From: Dermatemys mawii
Taxonomy: Eukaryota > Chordata > Testudines > Dermatemydidae
Assembly (NCBI GenBank): GCA_007922305.1
Contig: ML677348.1
Coordinates: 21,740,124-21,804,123 of the forward strand
Length of the DNA stretch: 64,000 bases
Direction of reading: 5' to 3'
The translations under genes and the position numbers were made by a program. The notes beneath the pieces are model-generated. The model worked only from the letters and a program-made list of their open reading frames with translations. It had not been told where the DNA came from and searched no databases. This document shows, piece by piece, positions 25,601 to 32,806 of the stretch (the first letter of the stretch is position 1; every line of letters starts with the position of its first letter).

Positions 25601-27606
25601 CTAAGACGCCAAAGAGAGCCGTTCTTCATTATTTATATTCCCCAGGCAGTGTGCACTTTTGTCTTCTGCATGCCTGAACTCACATTCTTTTTCTAGGCTG
25701 AATCTGGATCACCACACTGGCTCCTACTTTGATAAGAAAGGAAGAAGACAGAAGCACTGGAGTTGGCATGACTTCAGCCATCATGTTCACGCACCTCCTT
25801 TCCAGCCCATCTGCATGAAACTCAACATTTATATCAGGATTAAAATTGTGGCTCAGGAGAACATTTACTTATCATTTATGAAACAACAAAACTGCATCCA
25901 CTTCAACATGGGGACTGGGCTAAAGGTAAGTTCTCAGGACTAAGCATCAGCACTACAAATCCTTTTCCTATTTATCAATTAATGGGACTGAATTGTCCCA
26001 ATGGGCAGTAACTTCTTCATAGAAAAGGCTCGACTGAGATGTGACATTTTCTGGAGTCCTGTTAGTGTCCTTGGTTAAAAATCCTATTGACTACTTAGTA
26101 AGTTTATTCCAATCTGCAATTTCTGCTGAGTAGACTAGTTGAAAATTATATACTGGAGCATTTTTCTGTCAGAAAATGCTGTTTTGACAAAACTGAAATG
26201 TCCTATGGGACTAATTCTGATGAAATTTCATTTCAGAAAAGAAATAAAAAGCATTTTGATAAGGTTAAAACATTCCATTTTAACAGTTTTAGAACAGAAT
26301 GTTTTGATATTTTTGTTTCAAAATTACTTTTCATTTTGAAATGTATTATAGAAAATAAGTCAACAAACAAAAGTTTTCATTTTGCCTAAACAAAAGGTTT
26401 CAATGGACCTGAAACTAATTTTTTTTCCCCCAGAAGTCCTGTTTTCAGGAAACTTAAATGTTTTTTGTTCCAGTTCAGAACTAATCCTATGAAACGGAAA
26501 TTCTGGTTCCTGCTCTGCTAGCTCTCCTACTGAATTTGGCTTAATAGGGTAGTGAACTTGCAGGCATACATGCATATATCAGTGCCCTCTGCTGATTGAA
26601 AACACAGCTCTTTACCATTGTTCCTATATTGCTAGTAGCTATGGAAATCTCTTAGTTCAAGTGATGAGGGTCCTGTGGCTTTGAAGCAGGAAGATCCAAG
26701 TTCACACGCATAAACAGTAAGCTGGAGACCACAAGTCAAGACTTTTCTTCAGCTGCTGTATTGATCACTGCACAGTTGAAAGTTCCACTACACAACCTCC
26801 TCATGCTCATCTTTTTAAACATTTAGCTTGTGGGAGAAAGAAACTGGAGATAGGTGGAACTAATTTCTCCATGTCCTACTGAACTTTATTCAGTTCCTGT
26901 TTGAAGGACCCAGGGACACTGTTGGTCCTTCCTTAGACTTCTAATGAGGGTTTGGTTTGGCTTTATAGAAATTACTCCAGAATGTGACATCAAATAAAAT
27001 CAAAATGTTTCTTGGGGCATGTCTTGATAACAGGGGTTTCACAGAATGATGCACTGTGGGATTATTTTCAGTGAACAAAGGATGCACCAGGAGGATTTCA
27101 TAGTAAACACGTGTGAGGAGTTTAATTTACTTTCTGCAACAAGTAACCCCTCTCTCACTTGGGCTACTAGGGACACAGCTTCAGGGTGTATTTATTTTAG
27201 GTTTTTCAGTTTACAGGTGAAGATTTAATGTGGTTTAAATAAAAGCTCACTGTCAGCACATGGCATGAGACTACTAGTGCAGCATTTTTTGATATTCTGT
27301 AATGGGACTATAAGTATTAATCATGTGGCCTTTTCGGTTGGCTCGGATGATTAAGTTCTCTTTACATTGGCTATTTTGCAGTTGAAAAACCTGGCCACAT
27401 TCCACTTACTTAAACCAGCAGAAAGCCAACTGGGGCTACTCCTGCACTCCAAAAGCATTCAGATCAACAGCCTCCTAGCTAAAATGAAGAAAATATTACG
27501 AGACCTACAGCGCACACCATTAAATAAAATTCAGGCATTGCCTCTGGTTGTAGCACTGCTGCGTAAACTGCTGAAATGGAGACGTAAAAAGATTCTTGCC
27601 CAGTAG
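1552..27606 (+). CDS. ERICH6B: ERICH6B-like (FAM194 family), 3' part of gene, 12 exons
   Basis: Joined exons: 1552-1650, 4018-4074, 5104-5223, 9121-9311, 12850-12951, 13976-14130, 15148-15212, 15852-15967, 19150-19238, 19551-19703, 25697-25925, 27382-27606. All have AG/GT borders and matching phases, giving about 532 residues plus a TAG stop. The order is an acidic Ser/Glu/Asp-rich segment, a CEFC...CC cysteine pattern, then the FAM194 C-terminal domain with FPDGTGQ, YPSGN, GYATCYHRNG and HVHAPPFQP motifs, as in ERICH6/ERICH6B. The molecular function of this family is not established. The first exon starts in mid-codon, so 5' exons lie before the window. The convergent neighbour is COG3, as on human 13q14, which favours ERICH6B over its paralogue ERICH6. 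Family assignment is firm. The exact exon set between 15967 and 19150, and a possible extra exon at 8220-8312, are less sure. Confidence 0.85.
1662..1802 (+). mobile_element. CR1 LINE 3' fragment
   Basis: The motifs 'ggcaatttttaaatcaagat' and 'gttggggaagttctatggcc', then 'gtccaggaggtcagatggg', are the typical CR1 3' end in forward orientation. The fragment starts 12 bases after the first ERICH6B exon. Confidence 0.75.
2190..2295 (+). mobile_element. CR1 LINE fragment
   Basis: The phrase 'cctgtggaactcactgctgc' followed by 'ggctattgtggcaactaaag' is a CR1 3'-region signature in forward orientation. It directly abuts the first copy of the 108-bp repeat. Confidence 0.6.
2296..2403 (+). repeat. 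108-bp direct repeat, copy 1
   Basis: It begins 'attagaccttccaggcagac' and ends 'ggtcagcccatgga'. It is matched by 3605-3712 with only three differences (cgca against tgtg near the middle). The family is not recognised. Confidence 0.85.
2640..2960 (+). repeat. purine-rich low-complexity tract
   Basis: About 320 bases are almost all A and G on the + strand, including runs of eight G around 2768. Pyrimidines are scattered. The ORF on the opposite strand (Ser/Phe/Pro/Leu-rich) is a product of this composition, not a gene. Confidence 0.8.
3605..3712 (+). repeat. 108-bp direct repeat, copy 2
   Basis: This is the second copy, 1309 bases after the first, in the same orientation and about 97% identical. 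It is followed by gtcaaaaattag, while copy 1 is preceded by gtcaaaatgtatt, so one edge motif is shared on opposite sides. Confidence 0.85.
4018..4074 (+). CDS. ERICH6B: ERICH6B exon (small acidic exon)
   Basis: The acceptor is ttctttatctgtag and the donor is gaag/gtatgc. The exon is 57 nt, phase 1 to phase 1, encoding VRAENDVSGGKDRKSDDE. Its 3' end (gatgatgaag/gta) closely resembles that of the preceding exon (aaagatgaag/gta), giving SDDE against SKDE. This suggests an old exon duplication. It can be skipped or included without changing frame. Confidence 0.7.
4075..5103. other. intron, no repeat or gene recognised
   Basis: Unique-looking sequence between two ERICH6B exons. Several short ORFs on both strands overlap each other and show no domain or splice support. 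Confidence 0.5.
5104..5223 (+). CDS. ERICH6B: ERICH6B exon
   Basis: The acceptor is gacatttagacag and the donor is caca/gtaaat. The exon is 120 nt, phase 1 to phase 1. It begins V-PFSTNGLDYRVESYGSAE and continues TAVQYSELPTSSHTRTPSFLH. Earlier AG sites (after ttttag) and a later one (ctctgcag) exist. The ctctgcag site at about 5157 also keeps frame, so the true start may be 53 bases further in. No domain is recognised. Confidence 0.55.
5610..5735 (+). repeat. L2/MIR-like 3' end
   Basis: 'ggggcctgacctcattgtgc', 'ctaaggtgctatcag' and a terminal aataattaataataaa resemble the common chelonian element that ends in 'ggtgctacgataataca' plus AAT repeats. Confidence 0.5.
5984..6107. mobile_element. 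124-bp MITE with gggtgaccag termini
   Basis: It begins tagggtgaccagatatgccg and ends ctgtctggtcaccctac, so the ends are inverted copies bounded by TA. The inside (ttatagggacagtactgg, cagtcccgattttttac) is the familiar 'tcccgatttt' MITE of turtles and crocodilians. The TA boundaries suggest a Tc1/mariner-type origin. Confidence 0.75.
6475..6665 (+). repeat. L2/MIR-like 3' end
   Basis: 'gcattgtaaggtcttcagga', 'atatagtgcctagcacaag' and a terminal (aat)n-like tail match the chelonian element whose ending is 'attgtaagctcttt...gcgcctagcacaatgggg'. Confidence 0.55.
6666..9120. other. intron, mostly unassigned
   Basis: There is no firm gene apart from the weak exon candidate at 8220-8312. Bases 8885-9115 ('tttgaaaatcaggccctgtt', 'acatttaggtggctacatac', 'gaatagatgtgggagcctaa') look like the degenerate 'ttaggcgcctaa' repeat common in turtles, running up to the next ERICH6B acceptor. 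Confidence 0.4.
8220..8312 (+). CDS. ERICH6B: possible extra ERICH6B exon (weak)
   Basis: This is a 93-nt phase 1 to phase 1 candidate with acceptor gtgtccatag and donor aaag/gtaaag. It encodes SLCPISLLMDSLQWNTPSGS and then EKPYPGSCIK in the frame that joins both neighbours. The acceptor has a poor pyrimidine tract and the sequence matches nothing I recognise in the family. Frame compatibility could be chance. It is listed because including or omitting it is frame-neutral. Confidence 0.25.
9121..9311 (+). CDS. ERICH6B: ERICH6B exon (GELTIDANG segment)
   Basis: The exon is 191 nt, with two bases closing a codon followed by 63 codons, ending in phase 0 before gtgagg. It encodes RFEIFDSSASVGELTIDANG, continues through GKTFLHSERRLIHIFVLFVP and ends SLFVEE. 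The acceptor (tcgtaggcag) has a weak pyrimidine tract. The nicer-looking acceptor 24 bases downstream (gattccag) would break the frame, which decides for 9121. The upstream 230 bases look like a degenerate chelonian repeat, so the acceptor may be of repeat origin. Confidence 0.7.
9312..11384. other. intron, no repeat or gene recognised
   Basis: Two kilobases of intron without a recognisable element. The short ORFs (for example on the opposite strand at 9121-9507) are shadows of the exon and of unstructured sequence. Confidence 0.45.
11385..12435 (+). mobile_element. CR1 LINE, 3' part, interrupted by a hAT element
   Basis: 'ccactgctggaataccacat', 'ccagttctggtgtccacaat', 'gaagaggttcagagaagagc' and 'ctggcctgtctcatccagca' form the ordered CR1 3' region. 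The sequence continues after 12400 ('gattacactggtcacttctg', 'gccttgaatctgtgaat'). The coding frame is broken. Confidence 0.85.
12080..12392. mobile_element. hAT nonautonomous element, 313 bp, nested in CR1
   Basis: Its ends, cagcggttctcaaactagtt and cagtttgagaacaactg, are inverted copies. The 8-bp target-site duplication gactagat is perfect (12072-12079 and 12393-12400) and restores the CR1 sequence when collapsed. Internal palindromes include gtgtccgcc...ggcggacac and ccgaaatgc repeats. The ORFs across it are not genes. Confidence 0.93.
12440..12600. repeat. A/T-rich low-complexity stretch
   Basis: Alternating runs of A and T (ttttttcatcaaaacc, gaaaaaaaaaaacaccc) follow the CR1 end. No element is recognised. 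Confidence 0.6.
12850..12951 (+). CDS. ERICH6B: ERICH6B exon with CEFC motif
   Basis: The acceptor is ccttttgtcctctgag-like and the donor is act/gtgagt. The exon is 102 nt, phase 0 to phase 0, encoding ENHFGEMHENCEFCKAVTKP then IPTVEDLDTQSLET. The C-x2-C matches the CEFC found in ERICH6 at the equivalent place, ahead of a CC pair in the next exon. It may be a metal-binding knuckle, which is an inference from spacing only. Confidence 0.85.
12952..13975. other. intron, unassigned, partly purine-rich
   Basis: Bases 13370-13740 are purine-rich (ggaaaggggcgggaaacaaa onward) and open on the + strand only because of composition. No family is recognised. Confidence 0.4.
13976..14130 (+). CDS. ERICH6B: ERICH6B exon with FLCC motif
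   Basis: The acceptor is gtgtattttgtag and the donor is aaca/gtaagt. The exon is 155 nt, phase 0 to phase 2. It encodes FLCCRTYKEVFECVIKELME, then SSSFDEEIDIAPHPHLSQTL and a charged tail. An AG nine bases downstream (gtgctgcag) is also usable as an acceptor sequence but gives the wrong phase. The phase-0 end of the previous exon therefore fixes the start. Confidence 0.85.
14131..15147. other. intron, no repeat or gene recognised
   Basis: A 126-residue frame runs through the previous exon into this intron, in a different frame from the ERICH6B coding frame. It is rejected as a gene. Confidence 0.45.
15148..15212 (+). CDS. ERICH6B: ERICH6B exon
   Basis: The acceptor is ttgttgtccttag and the donor is ccct/gtaagt. 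The exon is 65 nt, phase 2 to phase 1, encoding LKERGFDKYRELYEQHIKYG and P. It is charged and probably helical. It lies between the CC-containing exon and the VSFKLLQ exon, as expected from the family order. Confidence 0.8.
15253..15830 (-). mobile_element. CR1-like fragment in reverse, split by a MITE
   Basis: 'ggatggaagagacctattag', 'aacaatggtgcttccatcac' and, beyond the MITE, 'tatcaggttttccctgagg' with 'ttggttttcccttaaatag' resemble the reverse strand of CR1-type 3' regions. The sequence is diverged. Confidence 0.45.
15434..15682. mobile_element. MITE with ggtatgtctacactgca termini
   Basis: The left end ggggtatgtctacactgcac and the right end tgcagtgtagacagacctc are inverted copies, and the inner ccaggagtgag / ctcactccc also pair. 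This 'gtctacactgc' MITE is widespread in chelonian genomes. It has no coding capacity. Confidence 0.75.
15852..15967 (+). CDS. ERICH6B: ERICH6B exon with two possible donors
   Basis: The acceptor is acaattgtttcag. It encodes LTKVSFKLLQPQEEVPVVGP then TPPEALEDLDSEFRAEHLK. Two donors keep the frame: aaag/gtgtgt at 15967, and the stronger tac/gtaagt at 16039, which adds 24 codons (VCDANLRAVFSFDAFNASTC and four more). Both end in phase 0 and both fit the next exon. The coordinates given use the short form. Confidence 0.75.
16440..16625 (-). repeat. MIR-like SINE/L2-type repeat, reverse orientation
   Basis: 'attgtgctagatactgtaca', 'atccccattttacagaagg' and 'aactgagtcacagcaaaatt' plus 'catgacttgccca' are the reverse complement of the MIR core and its chelonian 3' partner. 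It is cut off by the Penelope-like tail that follows. Confidence 0.7.
16627..16755. mobile_element. Penelope-like tails, head to head, with hammerhead-like cores
   Basis: Bases 16627-16718 are the reverse complement of a turtle Penelope-type tail (on the - strand: agctctgtgtagctcgaaag, then accaacagaa). Bases 16718-16755 carry the same tail start on the + strand (acctgaagagcgccatgtag, ctcgaaagc). Each arm has a CTGANGA-like box, a stem and GAAA: + strand CTGAAGA at 16720-16726 and GAAA at 16741-16744; - strand GTGAAGA at 16713-16707 and GAAA at 16689-16686. Confidence 0.65.
16756..19149. other. intron, unassigned
   Basis: Apart from the weak exon candidate at 17101, no gene is seen. Frames of 134 codons (17123-17527) and 119 codons (17756-18115) lack family similarity, and the second lacks splice sites. 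A good acceptor (cattcttctag at about 18561) with a ctac/gtaaag donor near 18640 exists, but its phase does not fit the exon at 19150. Confidence 0.4.
17101..17134 (+). CDS. possible small exon (weak)
   Basis: Between agctaatttttcag and catg/gtaaga lies a 34-nt open stretch, SYKGLFILSIH. Both splice sites look good, but the exon goes phase 0 to phase 1. It cannot join the exon at 19150 without a further partner that I cannot find. The frame stays open to 17524, so a longer exon ending at gag/gtaaat near 17371 is another option. It could be a pseudo-exon. Confidence 0.15.
19150..19238 (+). CDS. ERICH6B: ERICH6B exon, start of FAM194 C-terminal domain
   Basis: The acceptor is catggtatttctgcag. 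The exon is 89 nt, phase 0 to phase 2, encoding NCHARDPVRRCYPDGQTFFL then LFPDGTGQV. FPDGTGQ is a signature of the family. The donor tgtt/gtatcc is weak, but it is the only one that joins the next exon to give GQVFYPSGN, the expected family sequence. The stronger-looking cag/gtgttg breaks this junction. Confidence 0.85.
19551..19703 (+). CDS. ERICH6B: ERICH6B exon, FAM194 domain core
   Basis: The acceptor is aactatttctcag and the donor is ctg/gtgagc. The exon is 153 nt, phase 2 to phase 2. It encodes YPSGNIAILIMYVKEAQFIY, continues VILEDHTYSGIRAFFTNHGY and ends ATCYHRNGLI. The YPSGN and CYHRNG motifs align with those of ERICH6. The last two bases join the next exon to form a Trp codon. Confidence 0.93.
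19704..20139. other. intron, unassigned
   Basis: GC-richer than its surroundings (19800-20060), with no recognisable element or frame. Confidence 0.4.
20140..20300 (-). repeat. chelonian L2/MIR-like repeat, reverse orientation
   Basis: 'gagccccaatcatagactag', 'ggccctgtgctaggtgctgt' and 'acaaacacaggacaaaaggt' with 'cctgtcctgacgagcttgca' match the common 'ccattgtgctaggcgctgtacaaac' repeat. Confidence 0.65.
20301..22960. other. intron, unassigned
   Basis: AT-rich, with scattered homopolymer runs (22160, 22290). No element, exon or RNA gene is recognised on either strand. Confidence 0.4.
22961..23261. mobile_element. hAT nonautonomous element, 301 bp
   Basis: It is flanked by the perfect 8-bp duplication tcttctag (22953-22960 and 23262-23269). 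The termini are degraded (ccagggcaaacttcattgca; gacccccaatttgagtacag), and the inner motifs actgcgaccccctcctgac and gcagggtcacgaccccca are those of the chelonian 'cacgacccc' hAT family. Confidence 0.88.
23262..24859. other. intron, unassigned
   Basis: No repeat or coding sequence is recognised. The short overlapping frames around 24076-24532 on both strands lack any support. Confidence 0.4.
24860..25170. repeat. degenerate A/T-rich 'aaatttttgaaa' repeat
   Basis: Motifs such as caaaaatttttgagaaagtt, cccattttgacatttccaaa and acattttttcaaaaatgttc recur. A relative lies at 26140-26470. This fuzzy pattern is common in turtles, and its origin is unclear to me. Confidence 0.45.
25195..25440 (+). 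mobile_element. CR1 LINE 3' end
   Basis: 'gatcattacctgttaggttc', 'ggcattggccactgttggta' and 'tactgggctggatggacctt', ending 'atggccattcttatgttctt', form the complete CR1 3' terminus in forward orientation, 250 bases before an ERICH6B exon. Confidence 0.92.
25697..25925 (+). CDS. ERICH6B: ERICH6B exon, FAM194 domain
   Basis: The acceptor is ttctttttctag and the donor is aaag/gtaagt. The exon is 229 nt, phase 2 to phase 0. It encodes (W)LNLDHHTGSYFDKKGRRQKH, then WSWHDFSHHVHAPPFQPICM and a KLNIYIRIKI beta-rich stretch. The WSW and APPF-P motifs are typical of the family C-terminal domain. This exon is preceded by a 6-kb intron, the longest of the gene here. Confidence 0.93.
25926..27381. other. 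intron with a degenerate A/T-rich repeat
   Basis: Bases 26140-26470 carry the 'gaaatttcatttcagaaaag', 'cattttgaaatg' pattern, related to 24860-25170. The rest is unassigned. Confidence 0.4.
27382..27606 (+). CDS. ERICH6B: ERICH6B terminal coding exon
   Basis: The acceptor is ttggctattttgcag. Seventy-four codons starting LKNLATFHLLKPAESQLGLL and ending LLKWRRKKILAQ are followed by TAG at 27604-27606. The segment is helical and strongly basic at its end. A 3' UTR of only about 90 bases precedes the polyadenylation signal. Confidence 0.9.
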   Translation: MKNLATFHLLKPAESQLGLLLHSKSIQINSLLAKMKKILRDLQRTPLNKIQALPLVVALLRKLLKWRRKKILAQ

Positions 27607-27678
27607 ACACGCTGGGTGTTGCAATGTTAGATTTCTCTTTAGTCAAGTAAGGTTACATGGGCAGTTCACTGTGGAAAC

Positions 27679-27684
27679 AATAAA
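27679..27684 (+). promoter_or_regulatory. ERICH6B polyadenylation signal AATAAA
   Basis: A canonical AATAAA lies 73 bases after the ERICH6B stop codon. The following sequence (agctcattttcaagcatg, then gtgtttagctgt) supplies GU-rich downstream bases. Cleavage would be expected near 27700. Confidence 0.7.
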
Positions 27685-27699
27685 GCTCATTTTCAAGCA

Positions 27700-28359
27700 T
27701 GTCATTAAGTGTTTAGCTGTATTCCAACGTAGAGCATCTACAGCACTACACGGCACACTGGAAAATATGCAGTGGATTGTCTATTCCTAAGGAAGACCAA
27801 CACATGTGTACTAGTTTGACAGAATGAGAAGGTGGTTCTTATAAGTAGGAGAAAGGACCACAGGGGTAACATTAAGTGTGGTGGGAGCCGATGTCAAACA
27901 GTGCCTGTTGCAAGACCCAGTGAGCGTGCCTTGCACTCGTGCCCAGCATTTTTGTACAGAAATTCACTGTGGGATAACTAAGCAGCATGTGTATAGTTCA
28001 ATAAAATGCCCCTCACTGTTACTAAACGGGAAAGGTCTGAATATGAATGAAAGGAAAAGATTGTGAATGAAGAGTCTTGTGTGGTATAAACTCTCTCCAA
28101 TTCTCATCCCAGTGATCATTCCAGGGGGTTAACAGTGAAGTAGCCTGAGTGACAAGGTTTGGTGTGGAACAAGTTGGCTGGTGTGTTTTTATTTGAGGCT
28201 TCCCAAGTGAGACAGGGTGAAGAGAACGGGGCTCTGCCATAGATCCAAGCGAAACCGCAAATTAATCAAAGAAATTGAGTTAAGAATTTTTTTCCTCTGT
28301 GAACTGGTTTTCTTAAATAAAACAGTTGGGCACCACTATTATTTCAGTCTGTCCTCATA
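27700..28359. other. intergenic, unassigned
   Basis: Downstream of the ERICH6B polyadenylation signal. Short frames only, and no repeat recognised. Confidence 0.45.
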
Positions 28360-28735
28360 AGTTACTCTCTCCAGTCTTCACAATTCTCTTGCTCTTCTTT
28401 GAAAGGCCTTCAGTTTGTCTACAATTTTCCTGAAGTGCCCCGACCTGCATGGGCTATATTCTAGGAGCGGTCTGACTGGTACTGAATGAAAAGGGACTAT
28501 AAGTTCACTGCTCTCCATAACATATGGTCTCTGTACATATAGCTTAAGCTTCTTCCCCCTTACCATTTCACAGTACCAGCTCATACCTAATTCATTATTA
28601 TCAAACTTTGGCCTCTTTATGTTACTGGATGCCAGAATTTTCTCCCCTTGAATAGCTGGGTTTCATATTTTCCCCAGCTACAACAGCTAGCATTCTAACA
28701 GGTCCAGTTTCATTTTATTATTTCCTGACCCTATT
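28360..28735 (-). mobile_element. diverged CR1-like LINE, reverse orientation
   Basis: 'ttgctcttctttgaaaggcc', 'ttcagtttgtctacaatttt' and 'cctgaagtgccccgacctgc' match the reverse strand of CR1 ORF2 3' sequence. The match resumes weakly beyond the inserted hAT element (29467-29730). Confidence 0.5.
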
Positions 28736-29466
28736 TCAGGGGTCGGCAACCTTTCAGAGGTGGCGTGCCAAGTCTGCATTTCCTCAGGGCTTCACATGCC
28801 AGTCCAGAACGGGCGGGGCTTCGGGTGGAAGGGGAGCGGCTGAGGGGATCAGTCCACCCCACTTTGGGGTTTTCCCCACAGGCTACTGCCAGCTGGGGTC
28901 TCAGCCCATTGCCAGCCTGGGTGAAGGCGCTGAGTGGGGCAGGTAGGGACCCTGGCTGGCAAGGGGCCAGGAGGGGGAACCTCAAAGCAGGGGCAGGCTG
29001 AGCAGCTTAGCCCACCCCTGCTCTGGGATTTCCCCCGCTGGTCCCTTGAGTGCCGGGGTCTCAGTCCGCTGCCAGCCTAGGTTCCCAACACCCAAGCTGG
29101 CAGTGGGAGCTGAGTAGGGCAGGCGATGGGACCCCAGCTCACAAGGAGCCAGCAGGGGAAACCGCAGAGTGTGTGTGGGGGGGGGGGCTAAGTGGCTCAA
29201 CCTCCTCCCCCTTTGGAGTTTCCCCCGTTGGCCCCTTGCGAGCCGGGGTCCCATCGCCTGCCCCACTCAGCTCCCGCTGCCAGCCTGGGTGTTGGGAACC
29301 CAGGCTGACAGCAAGAGCTGAGTGGGGCAGGCAGCGGGATCCCGGCTGGCAAGGGGCCAGCCGCGGAAAACCCCAAAGCAGTGGCAGGCTGAGCTCTCCG
29401 CCGCATGCCAGGGGAAATTTGGCTCATGTGTCACTGTTGGCATGTGTGCCACAGGTTGTCTGCCCT
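28736..29466. mobile_element. GC-rich hAT element with internal inverted repeats
   Basis: It starts ttcaggggtcggcaaccttt and ends gtgccacaggttgtctgccct, so the termini are inverted and of the 'ggggtcggcaacct' hAT type. The inside repeats a block built from gagctgagtggggcaggc, ctggcaaggggccag and ggggaaaccc in alternating orientation. This yields long spurious frames (214 codons on +). No clear target duplication is seen. Confidence 0.75.
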
Positions 29467-29699
29467 ACTTCTACCTCTCTAGGTCCCTCTATTAGTTATC
29501 ACTACACTTTCTTTAGTCTTTCAGCTACCTTTCCATCCACAGGGCAGCACTCAGAACCAAATCAATTTCAATTAGTTTTTCCAAGTAAGATTTCAAGAGG
29601 CTATCAAATGATGTACCAGAATTCAGATCTTAGGTGTACTTTATTCACTAGTTTAGTAAATGTATTAAAAGGTGATCATGTTCATGTGGCATGACATTC

Positions 29700-30559
29700 T
29701 TTATAAACTCATTCTGCTTATTCTTTACATCTAGTGTATGAGGAAGGCACGACATGTTACAAAATTCTATAAACTTAGAAAAAAATGTACTTACCCAATA
29801 AATATTTCTTCATACACTGATTGTGTTCTGAAGTGTTTTATGTTGTCCCCACATTATTCCTCCTGTTTGAAACGTCTTGGCTTGGACATAAAGGGTGTGT
29901 GCCCCTATGATTTTCACTATTGTATTAGAAATTGGGGTGGATGTGAAAACTGGACTGAGACTCAATAGAAATAAATAAGAATGTCCAAAAGACTTCTTTG
30001 GGAGCCACTTAGTTATTCACTCAATTTAGTTTTGTATGGTATAATTCAAACAGGTGTTAGGACCCTGCCTCTTCATTATGTTTTGTGTGTCCAAGGGAAT
30101 GACCAGGAAGCAACTGCTGTGAAGCACCACTGTGTGACAATGAAACCACTGGAATTCTATAAATGAGATTAGGGAAAAACAGGATTTTTTTTTTTAAAAA
30201 AAAGAAGTTAATTCAAATGTCACTGTCAAAGCCAACGGATAAATGAGAAGTCTATATTGCCATTACAAGGAAGAAACCAAAACCCTCTGAAGAAACGTTC
30301 CTACAGGACTGAACACTAGAAGAACACCACACTCAATACGTAATGACAAAGGACAAATAGATAAGCCTGCAAGTAGCAAGGCAACAAGAAAAGTAGTAAT
30401 ATAAAATAAGGACTGAATAATACTTGTGTGTTCTGGCATCAACTCCCAAGTTTACTCTTAGCAAAAGCCAATTAGTTAAAATATTACAACCTTGGCTTCT
30501 TCCCTATAATACAATTGCAGTGAAGAGACCATTTAGTCACACAAGATCCTTCATGAGTA
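29700..30559. other. intergenic, unassigned
   Basis: AT-rich sequence between the two convergent 3' ends. No gene, element or RNA is recognised. Confidence 0.45.
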
Positions 30560-32776
30560 AAAAAAATACAAATTTACTTTTATTATGACTATAAAGAGAT
30601 GAATTTAACACAATTAGCTGCACACACAGTACTCAGTGATACATCTGTCTGTGCCAGATAAAGTCAGTACTCTTACTGCTAACAACAAAATAGATCTTGT
30701 CTTTCTTAATGAAGCATCGTACATGCCTGCAGGATATTTATTGGTTTACCATTACAGTTATCTTGTCAGACAAGTCCCAAATACACACAAAGCTTTACTC
30801 AGGGACCAAAATAGGAAGCAAAGTTTTTATTTAAAAAAAAAACAACAACATTAAAATCAGCAAATGTCTAGTCAGATCATATAAAGCACTTTAAATTATT
30901 GAAATTATTTACACTATTGTATATGTAAATATCTGAAACTGTACATGTTTAAACAAATCTTCATTTAGCAAATGGGCTAAATATACTGATTGCTCTTGTA
31001 ATCTTTTAAATCAGCTATCCTAGAGCTGTCTGAGTATTTTAGAAGTGAAGAGATTCAAAACACAAGACTAACATAATATTTTACCCTTCGGATCATTTCT
31101 GTACAATTAATTCAATCATAACTCTGTACAGCAATCATGCACTCTTTTGTAAAACACTATAAAAAGATCAAATGTACATATATTACAAGGCATTGGACAT
31201 TATTTTACAGCGTATGTTCTTGAATAAGTAAAGGGAAGGGGGTATCTTCTCTTCCTTGTTAGTTCCTTAGCTAAGTTCAAAAAGGATCATGAGATCCATT
31301 TCCATATCCCAGACTGTCTGCTAGAATGCTGCTCATGGTGGCTTTAAAACTTGCCCTTTTAGTATCCAGTCAGCTGATCTGTAACAGCAAAACTGTTACA
31401 TCAAGATATCAAAAATATGTACAATTTCTACAACATGCAAGCTAGAGAAGAAGTAAAAATATGCCATTTAAATTACTGTATTGCCTTACACATATCTATA
31501 CAATAAGGTCAGTAAAGACAATCTTAAGCTATTTTCAGTGTTTCATCCAGTTTATGGACAAGTGTTTAAGCACTTAACCTTCTGAAATGGAACATGCCAA
31601 TGCTGTGTATCAGTTATTCATTGCATGCTGACCATAAATCAGATGTTACACATATGCATAGCTTACTGATCAGCAGGTATTTCTCTCATGATCCTAACTT
31701 ACAAAGGTGCTTTTTGTATTCACTCATCATCCACTTCTTTACACATCTTTACTTCACAGCACCAGTACTGCACAAGTTCCATAGGCACAGCTTTGCCACC
31801 AGGAGCTGCTCTTTGAGCTCCTTTTCCGGGCCTACAGGGAAAGGACTTAGCACTCACTTCTGACAATGCGGCTGCACTGCTCAACCTTAAATCAGAAAAA
31901 ATAAAAACCCTTAACCTGAAACCTTAAGTACCTGAAAGCCTTACCTTTGCCCTAAAACCTTTAGCACAGTTCCCCCTCACAAACATTAACAATTATATTG
32001 CACACCTTTCCACTGCAAACCCACATATTTATTCCATAACGGTCAGAACCCTCTAAAGATTCTTGACTTAGAGCACTCCAGAATATCAAAATACAGGTGG
32101 CCAGTGCTCACATCTACTAATCATTACAGGGTGCCCAAAATACATGGCATCAAATATTGCAGAACTTTCTGAAATTCAAGGGAAACAACTCAGTTTTCAC
32201 AAAGTAATATACTTTGAACTATGTTCTTCAAATGTATTGTGGACTAATAGGATTCTTTGGAGGATTGAGAAAAGTGAGTGTGCCTGTCAAAACGAAGTTG
32301 CAGCAACACCTGACACTCAGGTCACCATCCCATTCAAACACAGCACACACTGACTTTCTCAACTTGGATTTCCTGTCACTTATCTTCAGTGTGTCCCATG
32401 AAATTGCTAGTTCTTTTTCTTTTATGGAGAAGATGTGTGTGCAGTAAAAGTAGTAAGGCCTTAAATTTATTTATATCTTAGCATTTCAACCTGAGATGTG
32501 TTTACATCTGATGGCAAGGCAGAAACTGAGCTTGCTGAAGATTTGTACCCGCGTTTGTTCCCTTATGTTTTAGGAAAGAAAAAACTGCCGTACTTGAAAC
32601 AAATTTGTAGACTTCAATTCTTCTGTAAATCAGTATTAAGAAGCCTGGGGAGTATTAAAGCTGATGCCTTGATGGAGCCCAGTGTAAATCCTTTATTTAC
32701 TTCTGGCAAATGACTTCATGTCCCTTCGCTGCCAGGCATACCACTGAAATTTACCTCAAACGGTCTGACTGTTGGG
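30560..32776 (-). other. COG3: probable COG3 3' UTR
   Basis: From the COG3 stop codon downstream there is about 2.2 kb of AT-rich sequence. I see no recognisable interspersed repeat and no convincing ORF in it, unlike the flanking introns. Possible AATAAA signals on this strand are at 30583-30578 and around 30831-30826. The 3' limit is inferred from the more distal signal and would be fixed by cDNA. Confidence 0.5.
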
Positions 32777-32806
32777 CTATTTAGACACTGACAAAAGTAG
32801 GTTCAC
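32777..32806 (-). CDS. COG3: COG3 terminal exon, coding part
   Basis: The acceptor is ttttgcctttcag. Only nine codons (VNLLLSVSK) and TAG are coding; the rest of the exon is 3' UTR. The LLLxVSK ending is that of vertebrate COG3. Confidence 0.93.
   Translation of the reverse strand: MNLLLSVSK

Noticed and set aside
29050..29694. 214-codon frame on the + strand
   Set aside because: It lies across the GC-rich hAT element with inverted repeats. Frames of similar kind occur on the opposite strand, and no domain is present.
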